Positions 7,770 through 15,694 of a stretch of DNA of 64,000 nt are shown piece after piece. Numbering within the stretch: the first letter of the stretch is position 1; every line of letters starts with the position of its first letter. The notes beneath the pieces were generated by a model, which was not told the origin of the DNA, ran no database searches, and saw only the letters and a program-made list of their open reading frames with translations. A program made the translations under genes and the position numbers. The stretch comes from Muribaculum sp. (GTDB lineage: Bacteria > Bacteroidota > Bacteroidia > Bacteroidales > Muribaculaceae): the NCBI GenBank assembly GCA_023666965.1, contig JAMPAZ010000004.1:1-64000 (forward strand), written 5' to 3'.

Positions 7770-8618
7770 TTATTCGCAGGCCTTAAAGCTCATGTCGAGA
7801 CCCTTGACAGAATGTGTCAACGCTCCGACTGAAATAAAGTCGACCCCGCATTCCGCATAATCGCGTAGCGTGTCGAGGGTGATACCTCCTGAAGATTCCA
7901 CTTCCGTACGGCCGGCTATCAGCTCGACAGCCTCGCGTGTGCGTTCCGGCGAGAAGTTGTCGAGCATTATGCGGTCGACTCCGGCATCAAGTGCCTGCAT
8001 TATCTCGTCGGTATTACGGACCTCCACTTCGATTTTGAGGTCTTTGCCTTTTTCTTTCAGATATGCCTTCGCCGCATTGACTGCTTGAGGTATGCCTCCC
8101 GCAAAGTCGACATGGTTGTCTTTTATGAGAATCATGTCAAACAGGCCGATGCGATGATTGGATCCTCCTCCAATTCTTACTGCCTCCTTTTCCAGCATTC
8201 GCAGTCCGGGAGTCGTTTTGCGTGTGTCAAGCACTTTTGTCTTAAGTCCTTCGAGGCGAGATTGATATTTCGCTGTGACAGTAGCTATCCCGCTCATTCG
8301 TTGCATTATGTTGAGCATTATGCGCTCAGTCTGTAGCAATGATCTTACGGGACCCTCCACTACGAAAGCGATGTCGCCGGGCTTAACATGTGCCCCGTCG
8401 TTGATCATTACTGTCATTTTAAGCGACGGGTCAAACTTCTCAAACACTTTTCGAGCCATTTCAACTCCTGCCAAAATTCCTTCTTCTTTAATCAACAGAT
8501 GTTGTTTGCCCATTTCATCAGCAGGAATGGTACTTAATGTCGTATGGTCTCCATCGCCGACATCTTCTGCAAAAGCCAGTGTCAGCAGGTCGTCAATAAG
8601 TTCGTCTTTGGTTTTCAT
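7770..8618 (-). CDS. nadC: Nicotinate-nucleotide pyrophosphorylase (carboxylating)
   Basis: A 282-residue enzyme of de novo NAD synthesis that turns quinolinate and PRPP into nicotinate mononucleotide, CO2 and PPi in the cytoplasm. Hallmarks are EDVGDGDHT near the N terminus, RMSGIATVT, the active-site stretch DTRKTTPGLR, GGGSNHR and IKDNHV, and SSGGI at the barrel end. Length is normal. nadA and nadB are not in the window. A tRNA-His gene with its own terminator lies upstream, so nadC probably has its own promoter in the 50 nt between that terminator and the ATG, though no good match is seen. Confidence 0.95.
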   Translation of the reverse strand: MKTKDELIDDLLTLAFAEDVGDGDHTTLSTIPADEMGKQHLLIKEEGILAGVEMARKVFEKFDPSLKMTVMINDGAHVKPGDIAFVVEGPVRSLLQTERIMLNIMQRMSGIATVTAKYQSRLEGLKTKVLDTRKTTPGLRMLEKEAVRIGGGSNHRIGLFDMILIKDNHVDFAGGIPQAVNAAKAYLKEKGKDLKIEVEVRNTDEIMQALDAGVDRIMLDNFSPERTREAVELIAGRTEVESSGGITLDTLRDYAECGVDFISVGALTHSVKGLDMSFKACE

Positions 8619-8669
8619 TGAATTTTAGCTGTTTAATTGAATGTTTAAGAAAACGTTGGAGTAAAAACA

Positions 8670-8698
8670 GAAAAAAGGGAAGCTTTATTGACTTCCCT
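8670..8698 (-). terminator. Rho-independent terminator of tRNA-His
   Basis: On the minus strand AGGGAAG and CTTCCCT (8692-8698 and 8676-8682) form a 7-bp stem with a 9-nt loop followed directly by a run of T. It lies 12 nt after the tRNA. Confidence 0.8.
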
Positions 8699-8710
8699 CT
8701 AATTCTTTCG

Positions 8711-8785
<75 letters not shown>

Positions 8786-8806
8786 ATGTTGTCTTGTTTG
8801 ACGGTG

Positions 8807-8838
8807 CAAAGGTACTACTATTTTTGTAATGTGCCAAA
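8807..8838 (-). promoter_or_regulatory. Promoter of tRNA-His
   Basis: Minus-strand TTTG (8835-8838), a 20-nt spacer and TACCTTTG (8807-8814) match the Bacteroidota consensus completely. The box ends 21 nt before the tRNA. Confidence 0.75.
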
Positions 8839-8896
8839 CATTCAGGCTTAAATTTTTAATCAAATTTACTTTTAGCTGATTTGCAGGCTATTTCCG

Positions 8897-10015
8897 CTAT
8901 TCGGCTGAAAAAATAAGTTTAGTCGGTGTCGTTGTTACGGTACCGGTAATGGAATCCTGCCTTACATTTTTATTGTACTTTCTAAATATCTGTTCTGCCG
9001 TAGCCGTAAAAGCCCTGCTTTTGCCTGTCCACAATGGATGATCGACTTGCTCAGCGTGCATTACGCGGTAATTGTGCCCGTCGACCGGAGGAACAGTAAA
9101 CAACAACCGATAAGAGGCATCGGCCACGTAAGCCTTGCCTTCGCGGTCACGTTTTATCTTTGCCTTTACGGCGATGCCGCCCCTGGTGTCGCGGGTTTTC
9201 ATGTTTGAGATGAAGTTTCCGAGGGAATAGACCACGAGCGCGTTGTTGTTCAGTGAATCGGTCCGTAGTTCTATCGGCTGTATGACATGTGGGTGCGCTC
9301 CAATGACGAGTTCAACGCCATTGTCCACAAGAAAATCAGCCAGATTGCGTTGTGAAGCATTCGGCAGTAGTTTATACTCCTCACCCCAGTGAACGCAAGC
9401 CACTATAAGTTCTGCACCATGTGCACGAGTCGAATCTATGTCGGCCTTGATTTGTGAGCGGTCGATATAGTCGACCACGGCATCTGTAGTTAGGCGGATG
9501 CCGTTGGTGCCGTACGTATAGTTGAGAAATCCGATGTTGAATCCCCCGATGTTTCTGATAAATGGTAATACCGTATCTCGTTCGGCCTTATTTCGGTAAG
9601 TGCCTATGTGGCTGATGTTTTTGGCGTCAAGGCTGTCAAGTGTCCGGACGAGTCCACGGTCCAGTTTGTCCAAAGTATGGTTATTTGCAGTCAGAAATAA
9701 ATCAAAGCCCGCTTCGACAAGTGCGTCGGCGTAGCTTTCCGGCGAGCTGAAACAAGGATAACCCGTGTAGGGTCGTCCTCCGAATGGCGTTTCGAGATTG
9801 ACTACGGCATAATCGGCACTTTTTATATAGTCTGAGATGGAGTCGAAACATTCCGAATAGTCGTATGTCCCGTCGCGCTTGTGCGCCACTTCAATCTGTG
9901 CCTTATGTTGCATGGCATCGCCGACAAACACCAGTTCGGCTTCTTGGAGACCATGCAACAGGGTCTCAAGCGTGATAAATAGAAGAGGAATCAACGTCGT
10001 CTGTAGGCACTCCAT
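8897..10015 (-). CDS. CapA-family metallophosphatase-like protein
   Basis: A 372-residue CapA/PgsA-type protein. VGDAMQH (31-37), VNLETP, TANNHTLDK, VACVHWGEEY and VIGAHPHVIQP are the metal-site motifs of this calcineurin-like fold. The family was named for poly-gamma-glutamate capsule synthesis, but most Bacteroidota members stand alone and have no proven role; no capB or capC is nearby. A hydrophobic segment at about residues 9-21 may be a signal or anchor, placing the enzyme outside the cytoplasm. It lies 27 nt downstream of folD on the same strand and is probably in the same transcript. Confidence 0.85.
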   Translation of the reverse strand: MECLQTTLIPLLFITLETLLHGLQEAELVFVGDAMQHKAQIEVAHKRDGTYDYSECFDSISDYIKSADYAVVNLETPFGGRPYTGYPCFSSPESYADALVEAGFDLFLTANNHTLDKLDRGLVRTLDSLDAKNISHIGTYRNKAERDTVLPFIRNIGGFNIGFLNYTYGTNGIRLTTDAVVDYIDRSQIKADIDSTRAHGAELIVACVHWGEEYKLLPNASQRNLADFLVDNGVELVIGAHPHVIQPIELRTDSLNNNALVVYSLGNFISNMKTRDTRGGIAVKAKIKRDREGKAYVADASYRLLFTVPPVDGHNYRVMHAEQVDHPLWTGKSRAFTATAEQIFRKYNKNVRQDSITGTVTTTPTKLIFSAE

Positions 10016-10042
10016 TTTGACACCTATACGTCTCTAAGGTTA

Positions 10043-10927
10043 TTACTTGCCGTAAATGGCTCCTTTTGCCGCCAAAAGGGTATTCTTCATAAGGGAGCAT
10101 ATAGTCATGGGGCCGACTCCGCCCGGAACCGGTGTGATGAAGGAACAGTGCTCCGCTACGTTCTGGAAGTCGACATCTCCGCTCAATCTGAATCCGCTCT
10201 TTTTAGTTGAATCCGGAACACGTGTAGTGCCGACATCTATTATAGCCGCTCCCTCCTTTACCATATCCGCCGTCACAAATCCGGGCTTGCCGAGGGCGGC
10301 GATAATTATGTCTGCTTCTTTGCATATATCTTTGAGGTTTTGAGTAGAGCTGTGACATACCGTGACGGTAGCATCTCCGGGATAGTGCTTCTGCATCATC
10401 AGAGTCGCTATCGGTTTGCCGACGATGTTGCTGCGTCCGAGCACCACACAACGCCGTCCCTTGGTCGGAACTTCATATCTTGCCAGCAGTTCAATTATAC
10501 CTGCCGGGGTGGCCGACATGTAGCAGGGTAGACCTATGGACATTCGTCCTACATTAATCGGATGAAATCCATCGACATCTTTTCGCGGATCAATGGCTTC
10601 GATCACACGTTGTTCGTCGATGTGACCGGGCAACGGCAGCTGTACTATAAATCCGTCGACATCCGTGTCCTTGTTGAGCGTATCGATGGCTTTAAGGAGT
10701 TCTTCTTCCGAAACGTTGTCTTCGAATCTGATTAGGGTTGACGTGAATCCGCATTGTTCGCAGGCTCTAACTTTATGGGCTACGTAAGTTTCGCTGCCTC
10801 CGTCGTGTCCTACCAATATTGCCGCAAGATGAGGGCGTTTATGTCCGTCCGCAACCATTTTTTCTACTTCCGCGCCAATCTCCATTTTGATTTGGTCGGC
10901 CACTTTTTTACCGTCGATTAAAGTCAT
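10043..10927 (-). CDS. folD: Methylenetetrahydrofolate dehydrogenase / methenyl-THF cyclohydrolase
   Basis: A 294-residue bifunctional folate enzyme linking 5,10-methylene-THF and 10-formyl-THF in the one-carbon pool, using NADP. The catalytic lysine is in [13 protein letters not shown], followed by VQLPLPGHI and [15 protein letters not shown] is the nucleotide-binding loop and [10 protein letters not shown] the C-terminal signature. The length is the usual one. It is divergent from the LysM gene across a spacer with a strong dyad and precedes the CapA-like gene. Confidence 0.96.
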   Translation of the reverse strand: MTLIDGKKVADQIKMEIGAEVEKMVADGHKRPHLAAILVGHDGGSETYVAHKVRACEQCGFTSTLIRFEDNVSEEELLKAIDTLNKDTDVDGFIVQLPLPGHIDEQRVIEAIDPRKDVDGFHPINVGRMSIGLPCYMSATPAGIIELLARYEVPTKGRRCVVLGRSNIVGKPIATLMMQKHYPGDATVTVCHSSTQNLKDICKEADIIIAALGKPGFVTADMVKEGAAIIDVGTTRVPDSTKKSGFRLSGDVDFQNVAEHCSFITPVPGGVGPMTICSLMKNTLLAAKGAIYGK

Positions 10928-10973
10928 TTGCTGGTATGTTATGAGCGTTTACAAATAGAATATTCTTAAAAAT

Positions 10974-11008
10974 CGGTCGATTAAACGGCGTTGGCGCTTA
11001 ATCGACCG
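10974..11008. promoter_or_regulatory. 11-bp inverted repeat in the folD / LysM divergent spacer
   Basis: CGGTCGATTAA (10974-10984) and its exact complement (10998-11008) flank 13 nt. Both neighbouring genes start away from it, so it cannot be a terminator for either and is more likely an operator or a leader structure. Its centre is about 65 nt from folD and 80 nt from the LysM gene. Confidence 0.5.
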
Positions 11009-11039
11009 CAAAATTAACGAAAATCCCGAAAACTTTCAG

Positions 11040-11047
11040 TACCTTTG
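11040..11047 (+). promoter_or_regulatory. Putative -7 box for the LysM-protein gene
   Basis: TACCTTTG ends 21 nt before the ATG at 11069, which also argues against the in-frame TTG at 11045 inside the box. No -33 TTTG is seen. Confidence 0.45.
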
Positions 11048-11068
11048 TCCGATAATATTGGATTAATA

Positions 11069-12856
11069 ATGAACTGTCGAAAGCTTATTCTAAGGTTTAT
11101 GTCCGGTCTGGTAGCGTTGGGGTTGCCTGTGCTGGCTTCTGCTATAACTTTGCCGATTAAGAAGATTAACGGTGCAGACTACTACTATTATGAAGTAAAG
11201 CCTAAAGAAACTGTATTCGGACTTTGTCGCCAACTCAATCTTACCAAAGCAGAGATTGTAAAATATAATCCTTCAGTAGCCGATGGGTTGCGTGCCGGTA
11301 CGGTGTTGGTTTTCCCTGTGGAACTGATTGACGGTAAATCGGAATCGACTAACACTTATGTCGGTATATCGTCAAATGATTCCGACGATAATGTAGAGAA
11401 TAGGCGTATTCCTGTCAGCCATGCTGCTTCCCACCACGTCAAAAAGGGCGAGACTGTTTATGGAATCTGTCGCCATTATGGAATCTCTGAAGATGACTTG
11501 ATTGCGCTTAATCCGTCGATTAAATCAGGGGCGCTTAAGCAAGGAACGATTTTGCTGCTCCCCGACGGTTCCGCTCCCGTTAGCGCCGAGGTTGGTGACG
11601 ATGTTAGTGCTTCCGATCAACCAATTACATCAACTTCTTTAACTCCATCGGTTCCCTCCTCGGTCGCAATTAACTCAACAGCTTCGACATCCTCTTCTGA
11701 AACCCTCGATCGTCCATATTTCGGCGATACCGACGAAGTGGCTGAAATTCTCGGATTGGATTTAGCCGAGTCTGAAAAGTCCGATACTCTTCGCATAAGC
11801 GTAATGTTGCCTTTTATGTTATCTCAGCAGCAGCCCGATAAGCAGGCTCAGTTTTACACAGAGTTCTATAAAGGTTTTTTGATGGCGGTCGACAGTTTGC
11901 GCAACGAGAGTCTGCCCCTTGTCGTCGATGTCTACGACACCGCAGGCAATATTGATTCGGTATACGCCATTTTGCGGCGTCCAGAAGTTAAAAAGTCAAA
12001 TTTGATATTGGCTCCTGACGGTGATGAAGAGCTTAGTGCTATTGCTCAGTTCGGAAAAATGAACCGTATTAACGTGATGAATATATTCGCTGTAAGAAAC
12101 ACCGACTACAAGTCCAACCCATATTTACTTCAGTCTAACATCCCTCATTCCGACATGTACGACCGGGCTGTCGACGGAGTCATAGATGAGTTCCCCGGGC
12201 ATACGTTTGTATTCCTTTCTTCGCTTGACGGTAAGTCGGACAAGCAGGAATTCGTCAGCCGGCTCAGGTCAAAAGCTGAGAGAGTGGGGCATCCGTTTGT
12301 CGATGTGTCATACCATGGCTATTTGAAAAGTACGGATTTGGAAAATTTGTCCGATGACATAGAATACCTGTTTGTGCCTGCGTCAGGGGCACATTCTGAA
12401 TACAACCATATTATCAGCACGCTTAAGTCTTTTAAAGAAAGCCGCGACGATTATAATAAAGCTGTTCTTTTCGGTTATCCGGAATGGATTACGTTTCCGG
12501 CCGAAGCCGTCGAAAACATGCATTTTATGAATTCGACAATATATTCCAGATTCTATAATGATGCCGCAAGTATGAGGTCAAAGGACTTTTCGCGTAATTT
12601 TCAAAAATGGTATTCGACACCATTGCTGAACGCTATCCCTGTTCAGGGTATTTTGGGGTTTGACTCCGGATTCTATATTGTGAAGGCACTTAACGACAAT
12701 GCTCGTCGCAATAGTGACTTTTCTTATGACTACGACGGCATCCAAAGCGGCTTTCATTTTGTGCAGCCTCTCGGTTCGGCCGGAATGATGAACGATTCAT
12801 TGTACTTTATTAATTTCCGTCCGTCAGGCATCGTGGATAAAAAGAGTGTTGAATGA
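11069..12856 (+). CDS. Secreted protein with two LysM domains and a periplasmic-binding-like domain
   Basis: About 595 residues. A signal peptide (residues 1-25, ending LASA) is followed by LysM repeat 1 (about 41-84, YYYEVKPKETVFGLCRQ), LysM repeat 2 (about 122-166, HHVKKGETVYGICRHYG), a Ser/Thr-rich linker (about 175-220) and a region of about 345 residues resembling the type 1 periplasmic-binding fold of branched-chain amino-acid receptors. LysM binds peptidoglycan, so the protein should be held at the cell wall in the periplasm. No ABC transporter is nearby, so the binding-like domain probably senses or scaffolds rather than feeds a permease (inference). It overlaps the next gene by 4 nt (ATGA), implying translational coupling to the barrel protein. 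Confidence 0.8.
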   Translation: MNCRKLILRFMSGLVALGLPVLASAITLPIKKINGADYYYYEVKPKETVFGLCRQLNLTKAEIVKYNPSVADGLRAGTVLVFPVELIDGKSESTNTYVGISSNDSDDNVENRRIPVSHAASHHVKKGETVYGICRHYGISEDDLIALNPSIKSGALKQGTILLLPDGSAPVSAEVGDDVSASDQPITSTSLTPSVPSSVAINSTASTSSSETLDRPYFGDTDEVAEILGLDLAESEKSDTLRISVMLPFMLSQQQPDKQAQFYTEFYKGFLMAVDSLRNESLPLVVDVYDTAGNIDSVYAILRRPEVKKSNLILAPDGDEELSAIAQFGKMNRINVMNIFAVRNTDYKSNPYLLQSNIPHSDMYDRAVDGVIDEFPGHTFVFLSSLDGKSDKQEFVSRLRSKAERVGHPFVDVSYHGYLKSTDLENLSDDIEYLFVPASGAHSEYNHIISTLKSFKESRDDYNKAVLFGYPEWITFPAEAVENMHFMNSTIYSRFYNDAASMRSKDFSRNFQKWYSTPLLNAIPVQGILGFDSGFYIVKALNDNARRNSDFSYDYDGIQSGFHFVQPLGSAGMMNDSLYFINFRPSGIVDKKSVE

Positions 12857-13548
12857 AAAACATTGCGTCTATAAGGTCGGTTATTGTTGGGGCAATTATT
12901 GCCCTCTGCTGTTCGGTGGCTTATTCTCAGGCTCATTACAATTCAAAGGTGTCCATTGGAGGTAAGGCCGGAATCACAATGTCGAAAATGTCTTTTACCC
13001 CGAGCACCAAGCAGAAGATGGTGATGGGTAAGACTGCCGGTGTGTCTGTGAAATACTGGGAGGAACGGAATTTCGGATTAATAGTCGAGTTAAACTATGA
13101 GCAACGCGGTTGGGCCGAAGACTTCAAAGAGTACCCGTTTTCGTTTGAACGTCGCCTCGACTACATACAACTTCCATTGCTGACCAACATATTTTTCGGC
13201 GGCCGACATGTCAACGGATTTTTCAACCTTGGCCCGGAATTTGGCTATATGATAGGCAGCAGTTATAAGGCAAACTTTGATGTTTACAACATTGCTGATA
13301 TTCCCGATTTCCCGGATGACAGGGTCACCGAACAGATGACTTTGAAGCCGTCTAAAAAGTTTGACTACGGTATTTCGGCCGGAGCTGGAATCGAATTTAT
13401 TATTAAGCGTAAACACCGTATCAGTCTCGAAGGACGATATTATTTCGGTATCGGCAATATTTTCCCCGATGATAGAAAGGACACGTTTTCCGCATCGAGG
13501 GGCATGTCTATTATGGTGACTTTAGGCTATTCGTATCGATTAAAATAG
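12853..13548 (+). CDS. PorT-like outer-membrane beta-barrel protein
   Basis: A 231-residue protein with a signal peptide (cut near AYSQA) and a barrel-like pattern: GGKAGITMSKMSF, YIQLPLLTNIFFG, FNLGPEFGYMIG, SAGAGIEF and a C terminus LGYSYRLK. These are landmarks of the PorT / outer-membrane beta-barrel family. PorT itself belongs to type IX secretion, but no other such genes are present, so the name is only a family label. Start overlaps the LysM gene by 4 nt. The pair may link the outer membrane to peptidoglycan (inference). Confidence 0.8.
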   Translation: MKNIASIRSVIVGAIIALCCSVAYSQAHYNSKVSIGGKAGITMSKMSFTPSTKQKMVMGKTAGVSVKYWEERNFGLIVELNYEQRGWAEDFKEYPFSFERRLDYIQLPLLTNIFFGGRHVNGFFNLGPEFGYMIGSSYKANFDVYNIADIPDFPDDRVTEQMTLKPSKKFDYGISAGAGIEFIIKRKHRISLEGRYYFGIGNIFPDDRKDTFSASRGMSIMVTLGYSYRLK

Positions 13549-13584
13549 CTTATTGTAAAATAGTTCCTCGTTTAAGACCTTGCC

Positions 13585-14613
13585 CTAAATCTTGCCCGGA
13601 GCAGTCAGGATATGATACGTCATGTCGTGCAATATATCGAAGGGGTCCATTCTCGACCCGATGCCTTTCGATTGGGCATCTGCACGTCGGATGACTCTTA
13701 GAATTTCTACTAACTGAAATGCATTGTAGTTTCGCAAACCGTTCTTGAGATCAGGACTCACCCATTTCCCAAGCGCATTTCTGAGTCCCTGTTCCGACTT
13801 ATCTTTAGAATATGCTAATACAAGCAGATTGGAAAAAAATCCCCACACTAAAGCGACAATCATCATTGGCGGATGGTTCTTTGGATTGCTTTTAAAATAA
13901 TCTAATATAGTGAAAGCACTTTTCGCATTTTTGACCGAGAGAGCATTGATAAACTCAAAATTGTTGAAGTCTTTACTGACGCCAATATGTCGTTCGATTA
14001 CTTCAGGTGTAATCATAGCATGGGGCGGTAGGGCCACAGTCAGTTTGTCTATTTCATTGTATATCCGAGATAAGTCGGTCCCCACGTAGTCACAAAGCAT
14101 CGACAGCCCTTTGGGCTCAATGTTCAGATCCTTCTCTGCGATAAATCCTGCTATTATTCCGGTCGCGTTACTATCGTTAAGCTTGTTTGATTCAAATACG
14201 ACACCTCCGTGTGTCAGCGTTTGAGCCAAAAATTCTTTTGCTTTAGTTTTTTCGCCTCGCCCGGCCACTACTAATATTGTCGTTAGGTTCGGCTGTTGGG
14301 CATAAAGCTTGAGCCGGTCGATAACGCTCTGGTTCAATGTCTGCGCTTCCTTAAGAATGACCACTTGATAGTCCGACATCATCGGATAGCGTCGGCAGGC
14401 ATCCATCACCGTGTCCATGTCGGTCTCAGGAGCATAGAAAGTATACAAGTTAAAGTCGCGGTCTGCTTCCGGGATGATTTCGGTGAAGTCCTTTAGCAGT
14501 TCGTCGATGTAGTAGCCTTCCTCGCCGTGTATGATGTAAATCGGAGCATATTGCTTTGACTTAAGTTGCGACTTAAGTTCAGAAAATGATATTGATTTGG
14601 ATGCCGTAGCCAT
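13585..14613 (-). CDS. holA: DNA polymerase III subunit delta
   Basis: The clamp-loader delta subunit (about 342 residues), which opens the beta clamp during replication. IYIIHGEEGYYIDELL opens the AAA-like domain; YQVVILKEAQ and LLVVAGRGEKTKAKEF-like stretches and a helical C-terminal collar domain follow. Similarity among HolA proteins is low, so the call rests on order and length. The ATG at 14613 is chosen because a minus-strand -7 box at 14629-14636 covers the longer in-frame TTG start. It ends 36 nt from the convergent barrel gene and is divergent from the PD-(D/E)XK gene, a common pairing in Bacteroidales. Confidence 0.85.
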   Translation of the reverse strand: MATASKSISFSELKSQLKSKQYAPIYIIHGEEGYYIDELLKDFTEIIPEADRDFNLYTFYAPETDMDTVMDACRRYPMMSDYQVVILKEAQTLNQSVIDRLKLYAQQPNLTTILVVAGRGEKTKAKEFLAQTLTHGGVVFESNKLNDSNATGIIAGFIAEKDLNIEPKGLSMLCDYVGTDLSRIYNEIDKLTVALPPHAMITPEVIERHIGVSKDFNNFEFINALSVKNAKSAFTILDYFKSNPKNHPPMMIVALVWGFFSNLLVLAYSKDKSEQGLRNALGKWVSPDLKNGLRNYNAFQLVEILRVIRRADAQSKGIGSRMDPFDILHDMTYHILTAPGKI

Positions 14614-14628
14614 AAGGGTGCTCGTTCT

Positions 14629-14636
14629 CAAAATTA
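14629..14636 (-). promoter_or_regulatory. Putative -7 box of holA
   Basis: TAATTTTG on the minus strand, ending 15 nt before the ATG at 14613. It fixes the holA start because the alternative TTG lies within the box. Confidence 0.45.
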
Positions 14637-14680
14637 TTTTGTAAATTTACGTAATTAATCTTGGAACTCCAAGCATACTT

Positions 14681-15130
14681 ATGAAATTGAATCTGCCTGC
14701 ATATAGAGTACGAACCACTGTCAATTCCGACGGTGATAAAATGATTTTCGACCGACTGCGACTAAAGTTCGTGGCTTTGACTCCCGAAGAGTGGGTCAGA
14801 CAGCATTTCGTTGAGTTTATGATAATGCATAAGGGATTTCCTGCTTCGCTGATGGCAAATGAGGTCGGTATTAATCTCAATGGCACCAAGCGGAGGTGCG
14901 ACACGGTAGTTTTTGACCGCTATGGAAGTCCGGTGGTTATCGTTGAGTACAAGTCTCCTTCGGTCGAAGTTACACAAAAGACCTTCGACCAAATAGTACG
15001 GTACAACATGGTACTTCACGCAAGCTATCTTATTGTCTCAAACGGAATGTCACACTATTGTTGCGCAATAGACTATGTCGGACATTCCTACTCATTCATG
15101 CCCGACATTCCTGATTACGATAGTCTATAG
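14681..15130 (+). CDS. Small PD-(D/E)XK nuclease-like protein (HSDR_N_2 type)
   Basis: A 149-residue stand-alone protein matching the type I restriction R-subunit N-terminal family HSDR_N_2. The nuclease core is complete: Asp74 in RRCDTVVFD, Glu89-x-Lys91 in VIVEYKSP, and Gln104 in FDQIVRYN. There is no helicase or methylase next to it, so it is not a restriction enzyme as such. It is often found next to holA in Bacteroidales, which hints at a DNA repair or replication-linked task, but no role has been shown as far as I know. It ends 11 nt from the convergent alkD-like gene. Confidence 0.75.
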   Translation: MKLNLPAYRVRTTVNSDGDKMIFDRLRLKFVALTPEEWVRQHFVEFMIMHKGFPASLMANEVGINLNGTKRRCDTVVFDRYGSPVVIVEYKSPSVEVTQKTFDQIVRYNMVLHASYLIVSNGMSHYCCAIDYVGHSYSFMPDIPDYDSL

Positions 15131-15141
15131 GGGACAGATTC

Positions 15142-15693
15142 TTATTCCTCTTCGAGATAACTGATTTCTGTCAAAAGTTGTCGGGCCGCTGATGACGTGA
15201 GTCGCGAGTCTCTCGAAAGTTCTGCCAAAGCGTAGGCTTTTGTCTCCGCGATACGTTCAGAAACGTTGTTGAACATCAGTCGCAAAGCCGTATACCGGTC
15301 AAGTTCGCGGTCGGAAAGGATCAGCTCTTCAGACAGCGATTGAGCGTACTCCATCGTCTTGAGTAGCTTTAAGCAAAGAATGTCAATCGCTTCTGCCGAA
15401 ACAGCCGTACTTATCCAGCGTCGTGCCACGTCTATTCCGAACTCCTCCCGAGGATAGAGCATCGGTGCTATCAGCATACTCTCGCGTGTAGATTGGTTGT
15501 CCCATAGTTGCTGTGCCAGATCGGCCGACTGTGAAGTGTCTCGTGCGATTGCCGTAAGTTGTGGCAGATTGACTCCAAAAATGATTTTGTACGGTGCTCC
15601 TTGGCGGCGCATTGCATCGGCAATCGCTCCGTTGCGTAAAGCGAAAAACCGATGCTTAATTGCCTGCATGGGATTCATTTCGTGATTGTCCAT
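15142..15693 (-). CDS. DNA alkylation repair (AlkD-like, HEAT-repeat) protein
   Basis: About 183 residues. The sequence reads as short paired helices (HEAT-like), with GVNLPQLTAIARD and LWDNQSTRESMLIAPMLY as family landmarks of the AlkD / DNA alkylation repair group, glycosylases that remove N3- and N7-alkyl purines. It is shorter than AlkC/AlkD of other bacteria (about 230 residues), so activity is not certain. The ATG at 15693 is preferred: it leaves a 1-nt gap to the thiH stop, while longer starts would run into thiH. It is the last gene of the thiamine transcript, probably by chance rather than by function. Confidence 0.65.
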   Translation of the reverse strand: MDNHEMNPMQAIKHRFFALRNGAIADAMRRQGAPYKIIFGVNLPQLTAIARDTSQSADLAQQLWDNQSTRESMLIAPMLYPREEFGIDVARRWISTAVSAEAIDILCLKLLKTMEYAQSLSEELILSDRELDRYTALRLMFNNVSERIAETKAYALAELSRDSRLTSSAARQLLTEISYLEEE

Positions 15694-15694
15694 T

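Noticed and set aside
14613..14631. Longer holA start at TTG 14631
   Set aside because: The TTG is inside the likely -7 box; ATG at 14613 is better placed.
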